This document shows positions 30,101 to 39,021 of a DNA stretch of 64,000 nt, piece after piece. The DNA lies in NCBI RefSeq assembly GCF_014645515.1, contig NZ_BMLW01000010.1, positions 179,623 to 243,622 of the forward strand. The letters are read 5' to 3'. A program made the position numbers and the translations under genes. Source of the stretch: Oceanobacillus neutriphilus (GTDB lineage Bacteria; Bacillota; Bacilli; Bacillales; Amphibacillaceae). Each line of letters starts with the position of its first letter. Positions within the stretch are counted from its first letter, which is position 1. The notes beneath the pieces are model-generated. The model ran no database searches and had not been told where the DNA came from. It was given only the letters and a program-made list of their open reading frames with translations.

Positions 30101-31697
30101 TGATTTGAAAAACGCAAATCGTAAAGCAAGAGTCAGCGTCAAACTGGTAGCGAAATCGGGAGTCGGAACGATTGCTGCAGGAGTGGCTAAAGGGAATGCT
30201 GATGTTATCTCTGTTGTCGGTTACGACGGAGGGACAGGTGCATCGCCAAAAACAAGTATTAAGCATACTGGTCTTCCTTGGGAATTAGGCTTGGCAGAAG
30301 CACATCAGACACTCATGTTAAATGGATTGAGAGATCGGGTTATTTTAGAAACAGACGGCAAGCTGTTAACCGGAAAAGACGTTGTAACAGCAGCATTGCT
30401 TGGAGCGGAAGAATTCGGATTTGCTACAGCGCCGCTAGTTGTCGTCGGCTGTGTGATGATGCGTGTCTGTCATAAGGATACCTGTCCAGTCGGTGTCGCA
30501 ACACAAAATCCGAAGCTTCGTAAAAAATTTACCGGAGACCCGGATCATGTTGTGAATTATATGCAGTTTGTTGCTTGCGAGGTTCGTGAAATTATGGCAG
30601 AGCTTGGTTTCCGGACAATGGATGAAATGATTGGACATACAGAATACCTGGAAAGATCCCATCGTGCGGATACACACTGGAAAGCAAAATATCTTGATTT
30701 ATCAACCCTGGTCTATCAGCCGGATGGCACAAAAAGAAATACCATCCGGCAAGATCATAAGTTAGAACAATCCCTGGATCTAAAGAGAATATTGCCTGCT
30801 GTTCAAGCTGCGTTAGAAACGGGAGAAGCCATGCAGGCAAGTTTTCCTATAAAAAATACAGACCGTGTTACAGGTACGATTGCTGGCAGCGATCTTACTG
30901 CAAAATACGGAGAGGAAGGCCTGCCGGAGGATACAATTAATTTACATTTCACAGGATCAGCCGGTCAAAGCTTCGGTGCTTTTATTCCATCAGGTATGAC
31001 AATGACAGTGACGGGTGACGCCAATGATTATGTTGGCAAAGGGCTTTCCGGCGGTAAGGTGATAGTTCGTGCTTCAGAAAATTCAACGATTGAACCAAGC
31101 CATAATGTTATTGCAGGAAATGTGTCTTTCTATGGTGCAACAAGTGGAGAAGCATATATCCAAGGCTATGCAGGTGAGCGCTTTGCAGTTAGAAACAGTG
31201 GTGCAAAAATAGTAGTAGAAGGTGTCGGTGATCATGGCTGTGAATATATGACAGGTGGCCGGGTCGTTATCCTTGGAAATGTCGGCAAGAACTTTGCTGC
31301 CGGAATGTCGGGCGGTATCGCTTATGTAAGACCGGACGATATTTCTGCATTCCAGTCCTTAACAAATACGGCGCTGATTCAATTTGAAAAATTAACCGAC
31401 CCCAAAGAGCAGGAGGAAGTAAAGGATTTAATTATAAACCATCTGGATTATACGGATAGTGAAAAAGCAGCGTTTATTTTAAAGAATTGGCAGGAAGAAG
31501 TAAAGAAATTCGTAAAAGTGATTCCAACAGATTATAAATTAATGCTGCAGCAAATTGAATGGTTCAGAGCGCAGGACCTAAGCACAGAGGATGCCCGTTA
31601 TGAAGCATTTATGGCAAAGAAAAATCAAAAAATGACTGTAACCTTAGATAAAGAGTCAGTCATCAGGAATGAGGAAGGAGCCAGAGTAGATGGGTAA
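27123..31697 (+). CDS. gltA: Glutamate synthase (NADPH), large subunit
   Basis: GltA makes two glutamates from glutamine and 2-oxoglutarate with GltB. It is 1524 residues from ATG 27123; the in-frame ATG at 27108 overlaps the GGAGG site. A 21-residue propeptide precedes the nucleophile C22 (DACGIG) of the N-terminal amidotransferase domain (about 22-430). A central domain and the FMN-binding synthase domain (about 830-1230) follow. The 3Fe-4S cysteines are C1110, C1116 and C1121 (GCVMMRVCHKDTCPVG). A C-terminal beta-helix GXGXG domain ends the protein. It overlaps gltB by 8 bases. Confidence 0.98.
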   Translation: MVFRDLPKAQGLYHPDFEHDACGIGLYAHIKGKQTHDIVTKGLSMLCKLEHRGGQGSDPMTGDGSGLMVQIPDQYFRRVCQDFKLPPAGKYAVGMVFLSQSEQEQLEVMEKLNAFIAQEGQQLIGWRSVPVNSSCIGKGAVETLPEIKQVFIQANGTADDLDFERKLYIIRKQAEHWAEERDIRFYVPSLSSRTIVYKGLLTSEQVNEFYLELQEADFISAFSLVHSRFSTNTFPSWERAHPNRYLIHNGEINTLRGNVNWMRAREKQFVSEAFGDDLEKLLPILRRDGSDSATLDNALEFLTLAGREPAHAAMMLIPEPWDKNDYMDLKKRAFYQYHSLMMEPWDGPTSITFTNGKQIGAILDRNGLRPARYYVTKDDYIIYSSEVGVIDVEESNVLLKERLSPGKMLLVDIEEGRIISDEEIKSAITNAYPYQDWLEEQTTVLEPEVDESKEMDPQLFHKQKAFGYTMEDIEKYLIPLVQDGKEPIGAMGNDAPLAVLSERPQSLFNYFKQLFAQVTNPPIDAYREQLVTSMLTWLGSEGDVLHPETEKKKRVRLDSPILSNVQMRKIENNEIDGLQAEIIETLFTENMEASLNRVFEQARTAIQNGKNILVLRDTEMDQKRKAIPALLTVSGLHQFLIREGIRTKVSIIIQSGEAREVHHFAAMLGYGVDAIYPYLVYQTYQQVFEAGKLALNPAEAQAKYIAVASEGIIKVMSKIGISTVQSYRGAQIFEAVGISKQVIEEYFTGTASQIDGIGLDIIQLETEKRHQEGYQEAISQLLDSGSDFQWRKTGEHHAFNPSTIYKLQWSCRRGDYKLFKQFSKESNEERIGFLRNLFDFKKMEPISIEEVESIESIVKRFKTGAMSFGSISKEAHETLAIAMNRLGGKSNSGEGGEDKSRFTSDVNGDLRSSAIKQVASGRFGVTSNYLVNAKELQIKVAQGAKPGEGGQLPSEKVYPWVADVRRSTPGVDLISPPPHHDIYSIEDLAQLIHDLKNANRKARVSVKLVAKSGVGTIAAGVAKGNADVISVVGYDGGTGASPKTSIKHTGLPWELGLAEAHQTLMLNGLRDRVILETDGKLLTGKDVVTAALLGAEEFGFATAPLVVVGCVMMRVCHKDTCPVGVATQNPKLRKKFTGDPDHVVNYMQFVACEVREIMAELGFRTMDEMIGHTEYLERSHRADTHWKAKYLDLSTLVYQPDGTKRNTIRQDHKLEQSLDLKRILPAVQAALETGEAMQASFPIKNTDRVTGTIAGSDLTAKYGEEGLPEDTINLHFTGSAGQSFGAFIPSGMTMTVTGDANDYVGKGLSGGKVIVRASENSTIEPSHNVIAGNVSFYGATSGEAYIQGYAGERFAVRNSGAKIVVEGVGDHGCEYMTGGRVVILGNVGKNFAAGMSGGIAYVRPDDISAFQSLTNTALIQFEKLTDPKEQEEVKDLIINHLDYTDSEKAAFILKNWQEEVKKFVKVIPTDYKLMLQQIEWFRAQDLSTEDARYEAFMAKKNQKMTVTLDKESVIRNEEGARVDG

Positions 31698-33186
31698 AGC
31701 AACAGGGTTTATGGAAATTAAAAGAAAAACTGCAAGTGAGCGTGAACCGCTGGAGCGGATGAAAGACTGGAAGGAATACGCTGGCTCTTTTTCTGACAAC
31801 TCAGCAAGAGAACAAGGGGCACGCTGCATGGATTGCAGTATTCCCTTTTGCCATATTGGGATGGAAATAGAAGGAGCGACATCCGGCTGTCCTGTCTATA
31901 ATTTGATCCCGGAATGGAATGATCTTGTATACAAAGGCAGATGGAGAGAAGCATTAGACAGGTTGATGAAAACAAATAATTTTCCAGAGTTCACTGGCAG
32001 AGTCTGTCCGGCACCATGTGAAGGCTCCTGTACAGTAGCGATTCATGATCCTGCCGTAACAATTAAAAATATTGAGCAGAAAATTATTGATAAGGGCTTT
32101 GAAGAAGGCTGGATTGAGCCGAGAATTCCTGATGTACGTACCGGAAAAAAAGTCGCTATTATTGGGTCGGGTCCAGCTGGTTTAGCAGCAGCAGATCAGC
32201 TGAATCAAGCGGGTCATGAGGTGACGGTTTATGAACGTGCTGATCGTGCCGGCGGCTTATTAACCTATGGCATCCCCAACATGAAGCTGGAAAAAAGTGT
32301 TGTGGAACGACGTATCCAGCTGCTTCGTCAGGAAGGCATCCATTTTGTTTTAAATACAGAGGTGGGCAAGGATATTTCAGCAGAAGAAATCAAAGCAAAC
32401 TTTGATTCTGTTATTCTCTGTACCGGTGCCCAAAAGCATCGAGATCTGCCTTTGGAAGGCAGAGATGGAAAAGGAATACGCTTTGCAATGGATTACCTGA
32501 TCCGTTCAACAGAGAAACTGCTCGATAACGATATCGAATTGGAAGATGAACTAAATGCAGATGGAAAAGACGTAATAGTTATTGGCGGTGGAGATACTGG
32601 GGCGGATTGTATTGCAACGGCAATTCGCCAAGGCGCTAAAAGCATTACGCAATTTGGTAAGCACCCACAGCTTCCGATTAAACGAGCTGACAAAAATCAA
32701 TGGCCTGCTTATCCGCAAGTATTCAGCCTGGAATACGCCCACAAGGAAGCGAAAGAAAAATTCGGCAGGGATATCCGTGAGTACTCTATTCAGACACAGA
32801 AGTTTGTAACAGACGAAAAAGGAAATCTGAAAGAATTGCATACCATACAAATGGAGAAAAAGCAGGATGAAAATGGTGTGTTCTTTTTCGAGGAAATACC
32901 GGGAACGGAAAAAATCTGGCCGGCACAGCTTGTTTTGATTGCTATCGGCTTTGAAGGTGCTGAAGAGCCCGTCTTAGAAGCTTTTGGGGTGAAAACAATG
33001 AGAAATCGTGCGCTGGCAGCATACGGAAAGTTTTTAACAACAGAAGATAATGTGTTTGCAGCAGGAGATGCCCGCAGAGGCCAGAGCTTAATTGTCTGGG
33101 CGATTAACGAAGGGAGAGAAGCAGCTTATCAGGTTGATGAATATTTAATGGGAGCTACCTCTTTACCGACTGTTGCAAATATGTAA
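31690..33186 (+). CDS. gltB: Glutamate synthase, small (beta) subunit
   Basis: This FAD-containing subunit passes NADPH electrons to GltA. The N-terminal region binds two 4Fe-4S clusters (CMDCSIPFCHIG, GCPVYNLIPEWNDLV, CPAPCEGSC). FAD binding is at IIGSGPAGLAAADQL (about 155-169) and NADPH binding at VIVIGGGDTGADC (about 295-307). At 498 residues it is full length. It overlaps the gltA end by 8 bases, with the GGAGCC site inside gltA, so translation is probably coupled. Confidence 0.97.
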   Translation: MGKATGFMEIKRKTASEREPLERMKDWKEYAGSFSDNSAREQGARCMDCSIPFCHIGMEIEGATSGCPVYNLIPEWNDLVYKGRWREALDRLMKTNNFPEFTGRVCPAPCEGSCTVAIHDPAVTIKNIEQKIIDKGFEEGWIEPRIPDVRTGKKVAIIGSGPAGLAAADQLNQAGHEVTVYERADRAGGLLTYGIPNMKLEKSVVERRIQLLRQEGIHFVLNTEVGKDISAEEIKANFDSVILCTGAQKHRDLPLEGRDGKGIRFAMDYLIRSTEKLLDNDIELEDELNADGKDVIVIGGGDTGADCIATAIRQGAKSITQFGKHPQLPIKRADKNQWPAYPQVFSLEYAHKEAKEKFGRDIREYSIQTQKFVTDEKGNLKELHTIQMEKKQDENGVFFFEEIPGTEKIWPAQLVLIAIGFEGAEEPVLEAFGVKTMRNRALAAYGKFLTTEDNVFAAGDARRGQSLIVWAINEGREAAYQVDEYLMGATSLPTVANM

Positions 33187-33202
33187 GACAGCAGAACAGC
33201 TT

Positions 33203-33240
33203 AAAAAACCGAATTCGCTCTCTGGCGGCTTCGGTTTTTT
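33203..33240 (+). terminator. Terminator after gltB
   Basis: AAAAAACCGAA (33203-33213) pairs with TTCGGTTTTTT (33230-33240), which supplies its own T run. Confidence 0.9.
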
Positions 33241-33368
33241 AATGCTCTGAGCTTTACATATAATATTAAATGATTTCTTAAAACAAAATTTATTATGAAT
33301 CCATAGGCATTTGTCACCCCTTTTCGGGTATTTGCGTATATTGTTAATGAATAAGGAGTGATGGAGAA

Positions 33369-34280
33369 TTGGCACAAGCGGAAGGTTATAAAAATGGCCG
33401 TATTAATATTATTTTACACGAGAATACGCAGCAATCCGGCAAGGAGCTTCGTGTAAAAAAACAAAAACATTCGCCACTTGAAATAATTGATAAAGAATTC
33501 GCATCTTTTGTGGGCTTAGATGATTTAAAAACTTCTATTAAAGAAATTTATGCAAATATCCTTATAAATGAAAAGAGAAAGGAGCAAGGTTTAAAAAGTT
33601 CAAAACAGGTTCTTCATATGCTGTTTAAAGGAAATCCGGGAACGGGAAAGACAACGGTAGCCCGAAAATTAGCGAAGCTCTATCATAATATCAATATCCT
33701 TTCCAAAGGTCATTTTATCGAGGCGGAACGGGCAGATTTAGTAGGAGAATACATCGGGCAGACAGCACAAAAAACAAGAGCCATCATACAGAAGGCAATG
33801 GGCGGTGTTTTATTTATTGATGAAGCATATTCCTTGTCGCGCGGCGGGGAAAAGGATTTTGGCAAGGAGGCAATTGATCTGCTGGTAAAACATATGGAGG
33901 ATTCAAGAGAGGATATCGTTCTTATTCTCGCCGGATATCCCAGGGAGATGGATCGTTTTCTTACAATGAACCCCGGACTTGAATCCAGATTTCCCTTTAT
34001 TTTAGATTTTGATGACTACTCTGTTGATGAGCTGTTAAATATAGGAACCCGAATGCTTACAGAAAGACAATATCAACTATCAAAGCCTGCGGAATGGAAG
34101 CTGCGCAATCATTTGTCAAAAAAACTCCGGGAAGACAGTATTAATTTTTCCAATGCGAGATATGTAAGAAATGTGATTGAGAAGGCAATCCGTATGCAGG
34201 CAGTCCGGCTGCTTACCTCAGAACAGATTGTTTCCAAAGATTTAATTGTTTTAACAGAGCAGGATTTGTTGCTAGAATAG
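33369..34280 (+). CDS. spoVK: Stage V sporulation protein K (CbxX/CfxQ-type AAA+ ATPase)
   Basis: This mother-cell sporulation ATPase is needed for spore maturation in B. subtilis. The 303-residue protein has Walker A NPGTGKTTVARKLA near 95-108, Walker B VLFIDEAYSLSRGG near 153-166 and a NPGLESRFPF sensor near 208. The start TTG 33369 is inferred: AAGGAGTG lies about 11 bases upstream and no in-frame ATG is closer. Order spoVK-hflX-ynbB-glnR-glnA is the B. subtilis order. The upstream 180 bp has no clear sigma-A promoter, consistent with sporulation-sigma control. Confidence 0.9.
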   Translation: MAQAEGYKNGRINIILHENTQQSGKELRVKKQKHSPLEIIDKEFASFVGLDDLKTSIKEIYANILINEKRKEQGLKSSKQVLHMLFKGNPGTGKTTVARKLAKLYHNINILSKGHFIEAERADLVGEYIGQTAQKTRAIIQKAMGGVLFIDEAYSLSRGGEKDFGKEAIDLLVKHMEDSREDIVLILAGYPREMDRFLTMNPGLESRFPFILDFDDYSVDELLNIGTRMLTERQYQLSKPAEWKLRNHLSKKLREDSINFSNARYVRNVIEKAIRMQAVRLLTSEQIVSKDLIVLTEQDLLLE

Positions 34281-34370
34281 AATTAGTGGGTATGATATAT
34301 ATAGGATCTTTTTTTACATGTTAAGAAAGTGAAATTTTTAATGTACTAAGCGATAAGAAAGAGGTAGGCT

Positions 34371-35612
34371 ATGACAGCAGAAAATGTATTAGTAATTTCG
34401 GTGAACCAATCCCAAAAATCAGAACGTCAATTTCAGTCTTCTTTAGACGAATTAGTCTCACTATGTAAAACTGCAGGAGGACAGGTGCAGCATGTAGTCA
34501 CGCAAAATCGGGACCGTATCCACCCGGCCACTTATATTGGCGAGGGGAAGCTTCAGGAGGTTGCCCGGCTTGTAGAGTCGGAGGAAATTGATATAGTAGT
34601 AGCTAACAATGAGCTATCTGCAGGTCAAGTCCGCAATTTAGCAGATGTGCTGGGCGTTCGTGTCCTCGACCGGAGTCAATTAATATTGGATATTTTTGCA
34701 ATGCGTGCACAAACAAAGGAAGGGAAGCTCCAAGTAGAGTTGGCTCAATTGGAGTATTTGCTTCCTCGTTTGCATGGACAAGGGGCAAATTTATCAAGAC
34801 TTGGCGGCGGAATCGGGACAAGAGGTCCGGGAGAAACAAAATTAGAAACGGATCGCCGGCATATTGAAAGAAGAATCTATGATATAAAACGTCGTTTTCA
34901 ATTAGTAGTGAAGCAGCGCGAGCAGTATAGGAAGCGGAGAAGAACGAATGATGTCTTTCAAATTGCCATTGTCGGTTATACAAATGCCGGAAAGTCAACT
35001 ATTTTTAACCGGTTGACAAAAAGCCATTCATTAGAAGAGGACCAATTATTTGCTACCTTGGATCCGCTCACCCGCCGTATTCAATTGCCCAGTGGATTGA
35101 AAAGTTTAATTACTGACACGGTAGGTTTTATTCAGGATCTTCCTACGGCACTTATTGCAGCATTTAAATCCACTCTGGAGGAAGTAAAAGAAGCAGATTT
35201 TCTATTGCATGTAGTGGATATTTCTGATCCTGATTTATCACAGCAGCAGGAAACTGTCCGTAAACTCTTAACGGAATTAGATGCCGGCCATATCCCTGTA
35301 TTAACTGTTTATAATAAAAAGGATCAGCTGAAAGCAGATTTCTTTTTAGCTAATCAATTCCCAAATATTCAAATCAGCGCATTGAAAGAAGAAGATTTAC
35401 AAGCATTATTAGCGAAAATAGAAGAGGTATTAAAGGAAGAATGGGACTTATTTGATATTGTATTAGACTCGAGTGAAGGAGATTTATTATACCAGCTGCA
35501 ATCCGCTGCGTTAGTAGTAAAAAAAGAGCTGCTGGAAGAAACCAATCAATTTCATGTTCAGGGCTATGTCAGAAAAGATCATCCATTTCACCGTTTTGTA
35601 GAGGAGAAGTAA
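34371..35612 (+). CDS. hflX: GTPase HflX
   Basis: This ribosome-associated GTPase binds 50S subunits and in several bacteria splits or rescues stalled ribosomes. The N-terminal HflX domain (about 1-190) includes RAQTKEGKLQVELAQLEYLL and GGGIGTRGPGETKLETDRR. The G domain follows: G1 GYTNAGKST near 201-209, G3 DTVGFIQDLP near 248, G4 NKKD. It has 413 residues, like B. subtilis YnbA. The ynbB start is 4 bases after its stop. Confidence 0.94.
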   Translation: MTAENVLVISVNQSQKSERQFQSSLDELVSLCKTAGGQVQHVVTQNRDRIHPATYIGEGKLQEVARLVESEEIDIVVANNELSAGQVRNLADVLGVRVLDRSQLILDIFAMRAQTKEGKLQVELAQLEYLLPRLHGQGANLSRLGGGIGTRGPGETKLETDRRHIERRIYDIKRRFQLVVKQREQYRKRRRTNDVFQIAIVGYTNAGKSTIFNRLTKSHSLEEDQLFATLDPLTRRIQLPSGLKSLITDTVGFIQDLPTALIAAFKSTLEEVKEADFLLHVVDISDPDLSQQQETVRKLLTELDAGHIPVLTVYNKKDQLKADFFLANQFPNIQISALKEEDLQALLAKIEEVLKEEWDLFDIVLDSSEGDLLYQLQSAALVVKKELLEETNQFHVQGYVRKDHPFHRFVEEK

Positions 35613-35616
35613 ATAA

Positions 35617-36858
35617 ATGCAAGCAGAATCACTAATTATAGAAGCAGAAAAAGATTGTTTGGAAGGTCATCAATATATTCAAAAAATAGTAGAGAAAAAT
35701 CAAAGACGTGTCCTGGAGGCCTTCAGGAATCATCGGATTAGCGATACGCACCTGCAGGGAACTACTGGCTATGGATACGACGATTTGGGCAGAGAAGGAT
35801 TAGAAGCAGTATATGCCGAAGTATTTGGCGGAGAGGATGCCGTTGTACGTCCGCAAATAGTATCCGGGACACACGCTATTACAACCGCTTTATTCGGTGT
35901 ACTGCGCCCGCAGGACGAGCTGGTATACATTTCAGGGCATCCATACGATACATTGGAAGAAGTGATTGGAAAGCCGGGAAAAGAAGAGGGATCACTGGCT
36001 GATTTTCAAATTGGCTATCGTGAGGTTGCATTAAAAGACACAGGAGCAGTTGATTTTGAAAAGATAAAAAGCAGCTGGACAAAAGAGACAAAAGTAGTCG
36101 CTATTCAGCGCTCAAAAGGTTATGATACAAGGCCTTCTTTTACAATTAATGAAATAAAAGAAATGATTGCTTTCGTAAAAGAGATAGATTCCTCTGTTGT
36201 TGTATTTGTGGACAACTGTTACGGAGAGTTTACGGAAACAAAAGAGCCCCTGCATGTCGGCGCCGATTTAATTGCGGGGTCTCTTATTAAAAATCCTGGT
36301 GGAGGACTGGTACGGGCTGGAGGCTATATTGCGGGTCGTAAAGACCTCATCCATTTATGTGCTAACAGATTGACAGCACCTGGTCTCGGCAAAGAAACAG
36401 GAGCTTCTCTTGGTATGCTTCAGGAAATGTATCAGGGCTTCTTCATGGCTCCACATACAGTAGGAGAGGCTTTAAAAGGGGCTTTATTTACTGCGCGATT
36501 TTTAGAACTGGCAGGGTTTAAAACATCTCCGTCTTACCAGGAGAAAAGGACAGATCTGATACAAACAGTCACATTTAACAGAGCTGAGGAAATGATTGCT
36601 TTTTGTCAGGCGATCCAAGAGAATTCACCAATAAATTCATATGTCAAACCCTATCCGAGTGAAATGCCGGGCTATGAGGATCAAGTCATTATGGCAGCAG
36701 GTACATTTATTCAAGGAGCAAGTATTGAATTATCTGCAGACGGACCAATTCGTCCTCCTTATACAGCTTATGTTCAAGGAGGATTAACCTATACACATGT
36801 GAAAATTGCTATTGTCGAAGCTGTAAAAACATTGGAAAATAAAGGTTTAATTTCTTAG
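35617..36858 (+). CDS. ynbB: YnbB-like PLP enzyme (aluminium-resistance / methionine gamma-lyase-like family)
   Basis: This fold-type I PLP enzyme belongs to the family annotated as aluminium resistance protein or methionine gamma-lyase family protein. The 413-residue protein has the PLP-contact VFVDNCYGEF and the Schiff-base lysine K225 in GSLIKNPGGG, as well as GTHAITTALFG near the N-terminus. The true substrate is not known for the family. GAGGAGA at the end of hflX is its ribosome-binding site. Confidence 0.88.
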   Translation: MQAESLIIEAEKDCLEGHQYIQKIVEKNQRRVLEAFRNHRISDTHLQGTTGYGYDDLGREGLEAVYAEVFGGEDAVVRPQIVSGTHAITTALFGVLRPQDELVYISGHPYDTLEEVIGKPGKEEGSLADFQIGYREVALKDTGAVDFEKIKSSWTKETKVVAIQRSKGYDTRPSFTINEIKEMIAFVKEIDSSVVVFVDNCYGEFTETKEPLHVGADLIAGSLIKNPGGGLVRAGGYIAGRKDLIHLCANRLTAPGLGKETGASLGMLQEMYQGFFMAPHTVGEALKGALFTARFLELAGFKTSPSYQEKRTDLIQTVTFNRAEEMIAFCQAIQENSPINSYVKPYPSEMPGYEDQVIMAAGTFIQGASIELSADGPIRPPYTAYVQGGLTYTHVKIAIVEAVKTLENKGLIS

Positions 36859-36892
36859 CCAACGGGAAAAAGAAAGTAAAGCACGATTTTTA

Positions 36893-36909
36893 TGTTAAAT
36901 AACCTAACA
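36893..36909. promoter_or_regulatory. GlnR/TnrA box O1 of glnRA
   Basis: TGTTA-N7-TAACA is a perfect match to the TGTNAN7TNACA consensus for GlnR and TnrA. It lies upstream of the -35 box, as O1 does in the B. subtilis glnRA promoter. Confidence 0.85.
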
Positions 36910-36914
36910 TTCAA

Positions 36915-36943
36915 TTGACATTAAATCTGACATGTTATATACT
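36915..36943 (+). promoter_or_regulatory. glnRA promoter
   Basis: TTGACA (36915-36920) and TATACT (36938-36943) have a 17-bp spacer. The -35 box is overlapped by the second GlnR box. Confidence 0.85.
36916..36932. promoter_or_regulatory. GlnR box O2 of glnRA
   Basis: TGACA-N7-TGACA begins inside the -35 box. It departs from the strict consensus in the same way as the B. subtilis O2 site (a TGACA half). Occupancy here would block RNA polymerase. Confidence 0.75.
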
Positions 36944-36973
36944 GAACATATTAACAAAGAAGGGGGTCATCTT

Positions 36974-37381
36974 TTGAATGATATGGACCGTCGTTCAATG
37001 CCCTTATTCTCTATAGGAATAGTAATGAAATTAACCGAACTGACTGCAAGACAAATTCGTTATTATGAAGCAAATGATTTAATCGCTCCAGAGCGGACAA
37101 AAGGTAATCAGCGTCTATTTTCGTTTAATGATGTAGACAGACTGCTTCAAATCAAGGATCTCTTAGACAGAGGATTAAATATGGCTGGAATTAAGCTTCT
37201 GCTGGATGAAGAGAAAAAAGAAATTCCGGGAGAAATACCGGAGAAAAAGAAAAAAACTCCAGCTAATCTGACCGATGAAGAGCTTAGAGGAATTCTGAAG
37301 AACGAATTGAATGAAGCAGGCAGATACGGGAAAGCAAGTATGAGACAAGGGGAATTAGCACGTTTTTTTGTGAGACACTAG
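36974..37381 (+). CDS. glnR: MerR-family nitrogen repressor GlnR
   Basis: This repressor of glnRA and other nitrogen genes is activated by feedback-inhibited glutamine synthetase. The winged HTH is at about 10-75 (ARQIRYYEANDLIAPERTKG). The C-terminal tail (about 110-135, GRYGKASMRQGELARFFVRH) is the glutamine-synthetase-responsive segment. TTG 36974 gives 135 residues, the B. subtilis length, and lies 7 bases after AAGGGGG. The in-frame ATG 36932 is at the -10 box and therefore cannot be in the mRNA; ATG 36983 is an alternative. Confidence 0.93.
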   Translation: MNDMDRRSMPLFSIGIVMKLTELTARQIRYYEANDLIAPERTKGNQRLFSFNDVDRLLQIKDLLDRGLNMAGIKLLLDEEKKEIPGEIPEKKKKTPANLTDEELRGILKNELNEAGRYGKASMRQGELARFFVRH

Positions 37382-37468
37382 TACCAGGTTAAAAAGATTT
37401 CTGACTGCACATCCAATGTAGTGAAGACTTTCTTTTCATATTAACAAAGATTTTTAGGAGGAGAACAA

Positions 37469-38806
37469 ATGGCTAAGAAGTTAACCAAAGAAGAAATTAT
37501 AAGTCAGATTAAGAAAGAGAATGTACGTTTTATCCGTCTGCAGTTTACAGATATGTTAGGGACGATTAAAAATGTTGAAATTCCTTTAAGCCAATTAAAT
37601 AAAGCCTTAGATAATAAAATGGCTTTTGATGGATCCAGTATTGAAGGGTTTGTACGTATTGAGGAGTCAGATATGCTCCTGCACCCGGATTTGGATACAT
37701 TCATTGTATTTCCTTGGACTTCTGAAAAAGGAAAAGTGGCGCGCTTTATCTGTGACATCTATAATCCGGATGGCACTCCATTCGCAGGCTGCCCGCGTTA
37801 TAATCTGAAGCGCAATCTGCAAAAAATGGAGGAATTAGGGTTTGATGCGTTTAATATTGGTGCAGAGCCGGAGTTCTTCTTATTTAAACTGGATGAAAAT
37901 AGAGAACCTACATTGGAACTAAATGACCATGGCGGCTATTTTGATTTAGCCCCAACTGATTTAGGTGAAAATTGCCGCCGCGATATTGTTTTAGAGCTTG
38001 AAGAAATGGGCTTCGAGATTGAAGCATCTCATCATGAGGTTGCACCGGGACAGCATGAAATTGATTTTAAATATTCTGATGCAGTCAAGCATGCGGACGA
38101 TATTCAAACCTTTAAATTAGTCGTAAAAACAATTGCAAGAAAGCATAACCTGCACGCAACATTTATGCCGAAGCCTCTATTTGGAGTAAACGGCTCAGGA
38201 ATGCATGTTAACATGTCTCTTTTCTCCGGGAAAGAAAATAGATTCTATGATACAAAAGGCGAATTAGAATTAAGTAAAACAGCTTATCAGTTTATTGCCG
38301 GTATCATTGAACACGCTACAAACTTTACAGCAGTGACAAATCCGACCGTTAACTCTTATAAACGATTGGTACCGGGCTATGAAGCGCCATGTTATGTAGC
38401 GTGGTCAGCATCAAACCGAAGCCCGCTTGTACGTATTCCAAGCTCACGCGGATTAAGTACCCGTGTGGAGGTCCGCAGTGTAGATCCGACAGCAAACCCT
38501 TATATGGCGCTATCTGTTCTATTGGCTTCCGGCCTGGATGGTATTAAGAGAGAGCTGGACGTTCCAGAATCAGTTGACCGCAATATCTATGTAATGAATA
38601 AAAAAGAGCGTGAAGAAAATGGCGTAAAAGATTTACCATCTACGCTGAAGGAAGCAATGGACCTGCTTGAACAGGATGAAGTACTTGTAGACTCTTTAGG
38701 TGAGCATTTATTTGAACACTTTATTGAAGCGAAGGATATAGAGTGGGATATGTTTAGAACTACTGTTCATCCATGGGAACGCGAGCAGTATTTGACAAAT
38801 TATTAA
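37469..38806 (+). CDS. glnA: Glutamine synthetase, type I
   Basis: It makes glutamine from glutamate, ammonium and ATP as a dodecamer. The 445-residue protein begins with the beta-grasp domain ([19 protein letters not shown]), then FDGSSIEGF, the catalytic [21 protein letters not shown] and [13 protein letters not shown]. Length and lack of the insertion fit the feedback-inhibited alpha form of Bacilli, not the adenylylated form. The ribosome-binding site is TAGGAGGAG. It lies 87 bases after glnR in the same operon under the two GlnR boxes. Confidence 0.98.
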   Translation: MAKKLTKEEIISQIKKENVRFIRLQFTDMLGTIKNVEIPLSQLNKALDNKMAFDGSSIEGFVRIEESDMLLHPDLDTFIVFPWTSEKGKVARFICDIYNPDGTPFAGCPRYNLKRNLQKMEELGFDAFNIGAEPEFFLFKLDENREPTLELNDHGGYFDLAPTDLGENCRRDIVLELEEMGFEIEASHHEVAPGQHEIDFKYSDAVKHADDIQTFKLVVKTIARKHNLHATFMPKPLFGVNGSGMHVNMSLFSGKENRFYDTKGELELSKTAYQFIAGIIEHATNFTAVTNPTVNSYKRLVPGYEAPCYVAWSASNRSPLVRIPSSRGLSTRVEVRSVDPTANPYMALSVLLASGLDGIKRELDVPESVDRNIYVMNKKEREENGVKDLPSTLKEAMDLLEQDEVLVDSLGEHLFEHFIEAKDIEWDMFRTTVHPWEREQYLTNY

Positions 38807-38930
38807 GTTGGAAAACAGTTGATTTATAAAGGTTTACAACCTTTTGGATTTTGGAGCGGGTGATATTTTCTAATGAAATTCTTTGTTTCACCCCTTCAGC
38901 ATCCCATAAAAATTAAGAATTATTTTTTAG

Positions 38931-38973
38931 GATACTGCCCATGTACTCTTCGTACTTGTCAGTATCTTTTTTT
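38931..38973 (+). terminator. Terminator of glnRA
   Basis: GATACTG pairs with CAGTATC, with an inner GTAC/GTAC stem, followed by seven T. It lies 125 bases after the glnA stop. A weaker AAAGGTT/AACCTTT stem is at 38837-38853. Confidence 0.75.
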
Positions 38974-39021
38974 CTATTTTTTAAGATATGTGAGCATAAA
39001 CGTCTGCTATAATTTGATAGC

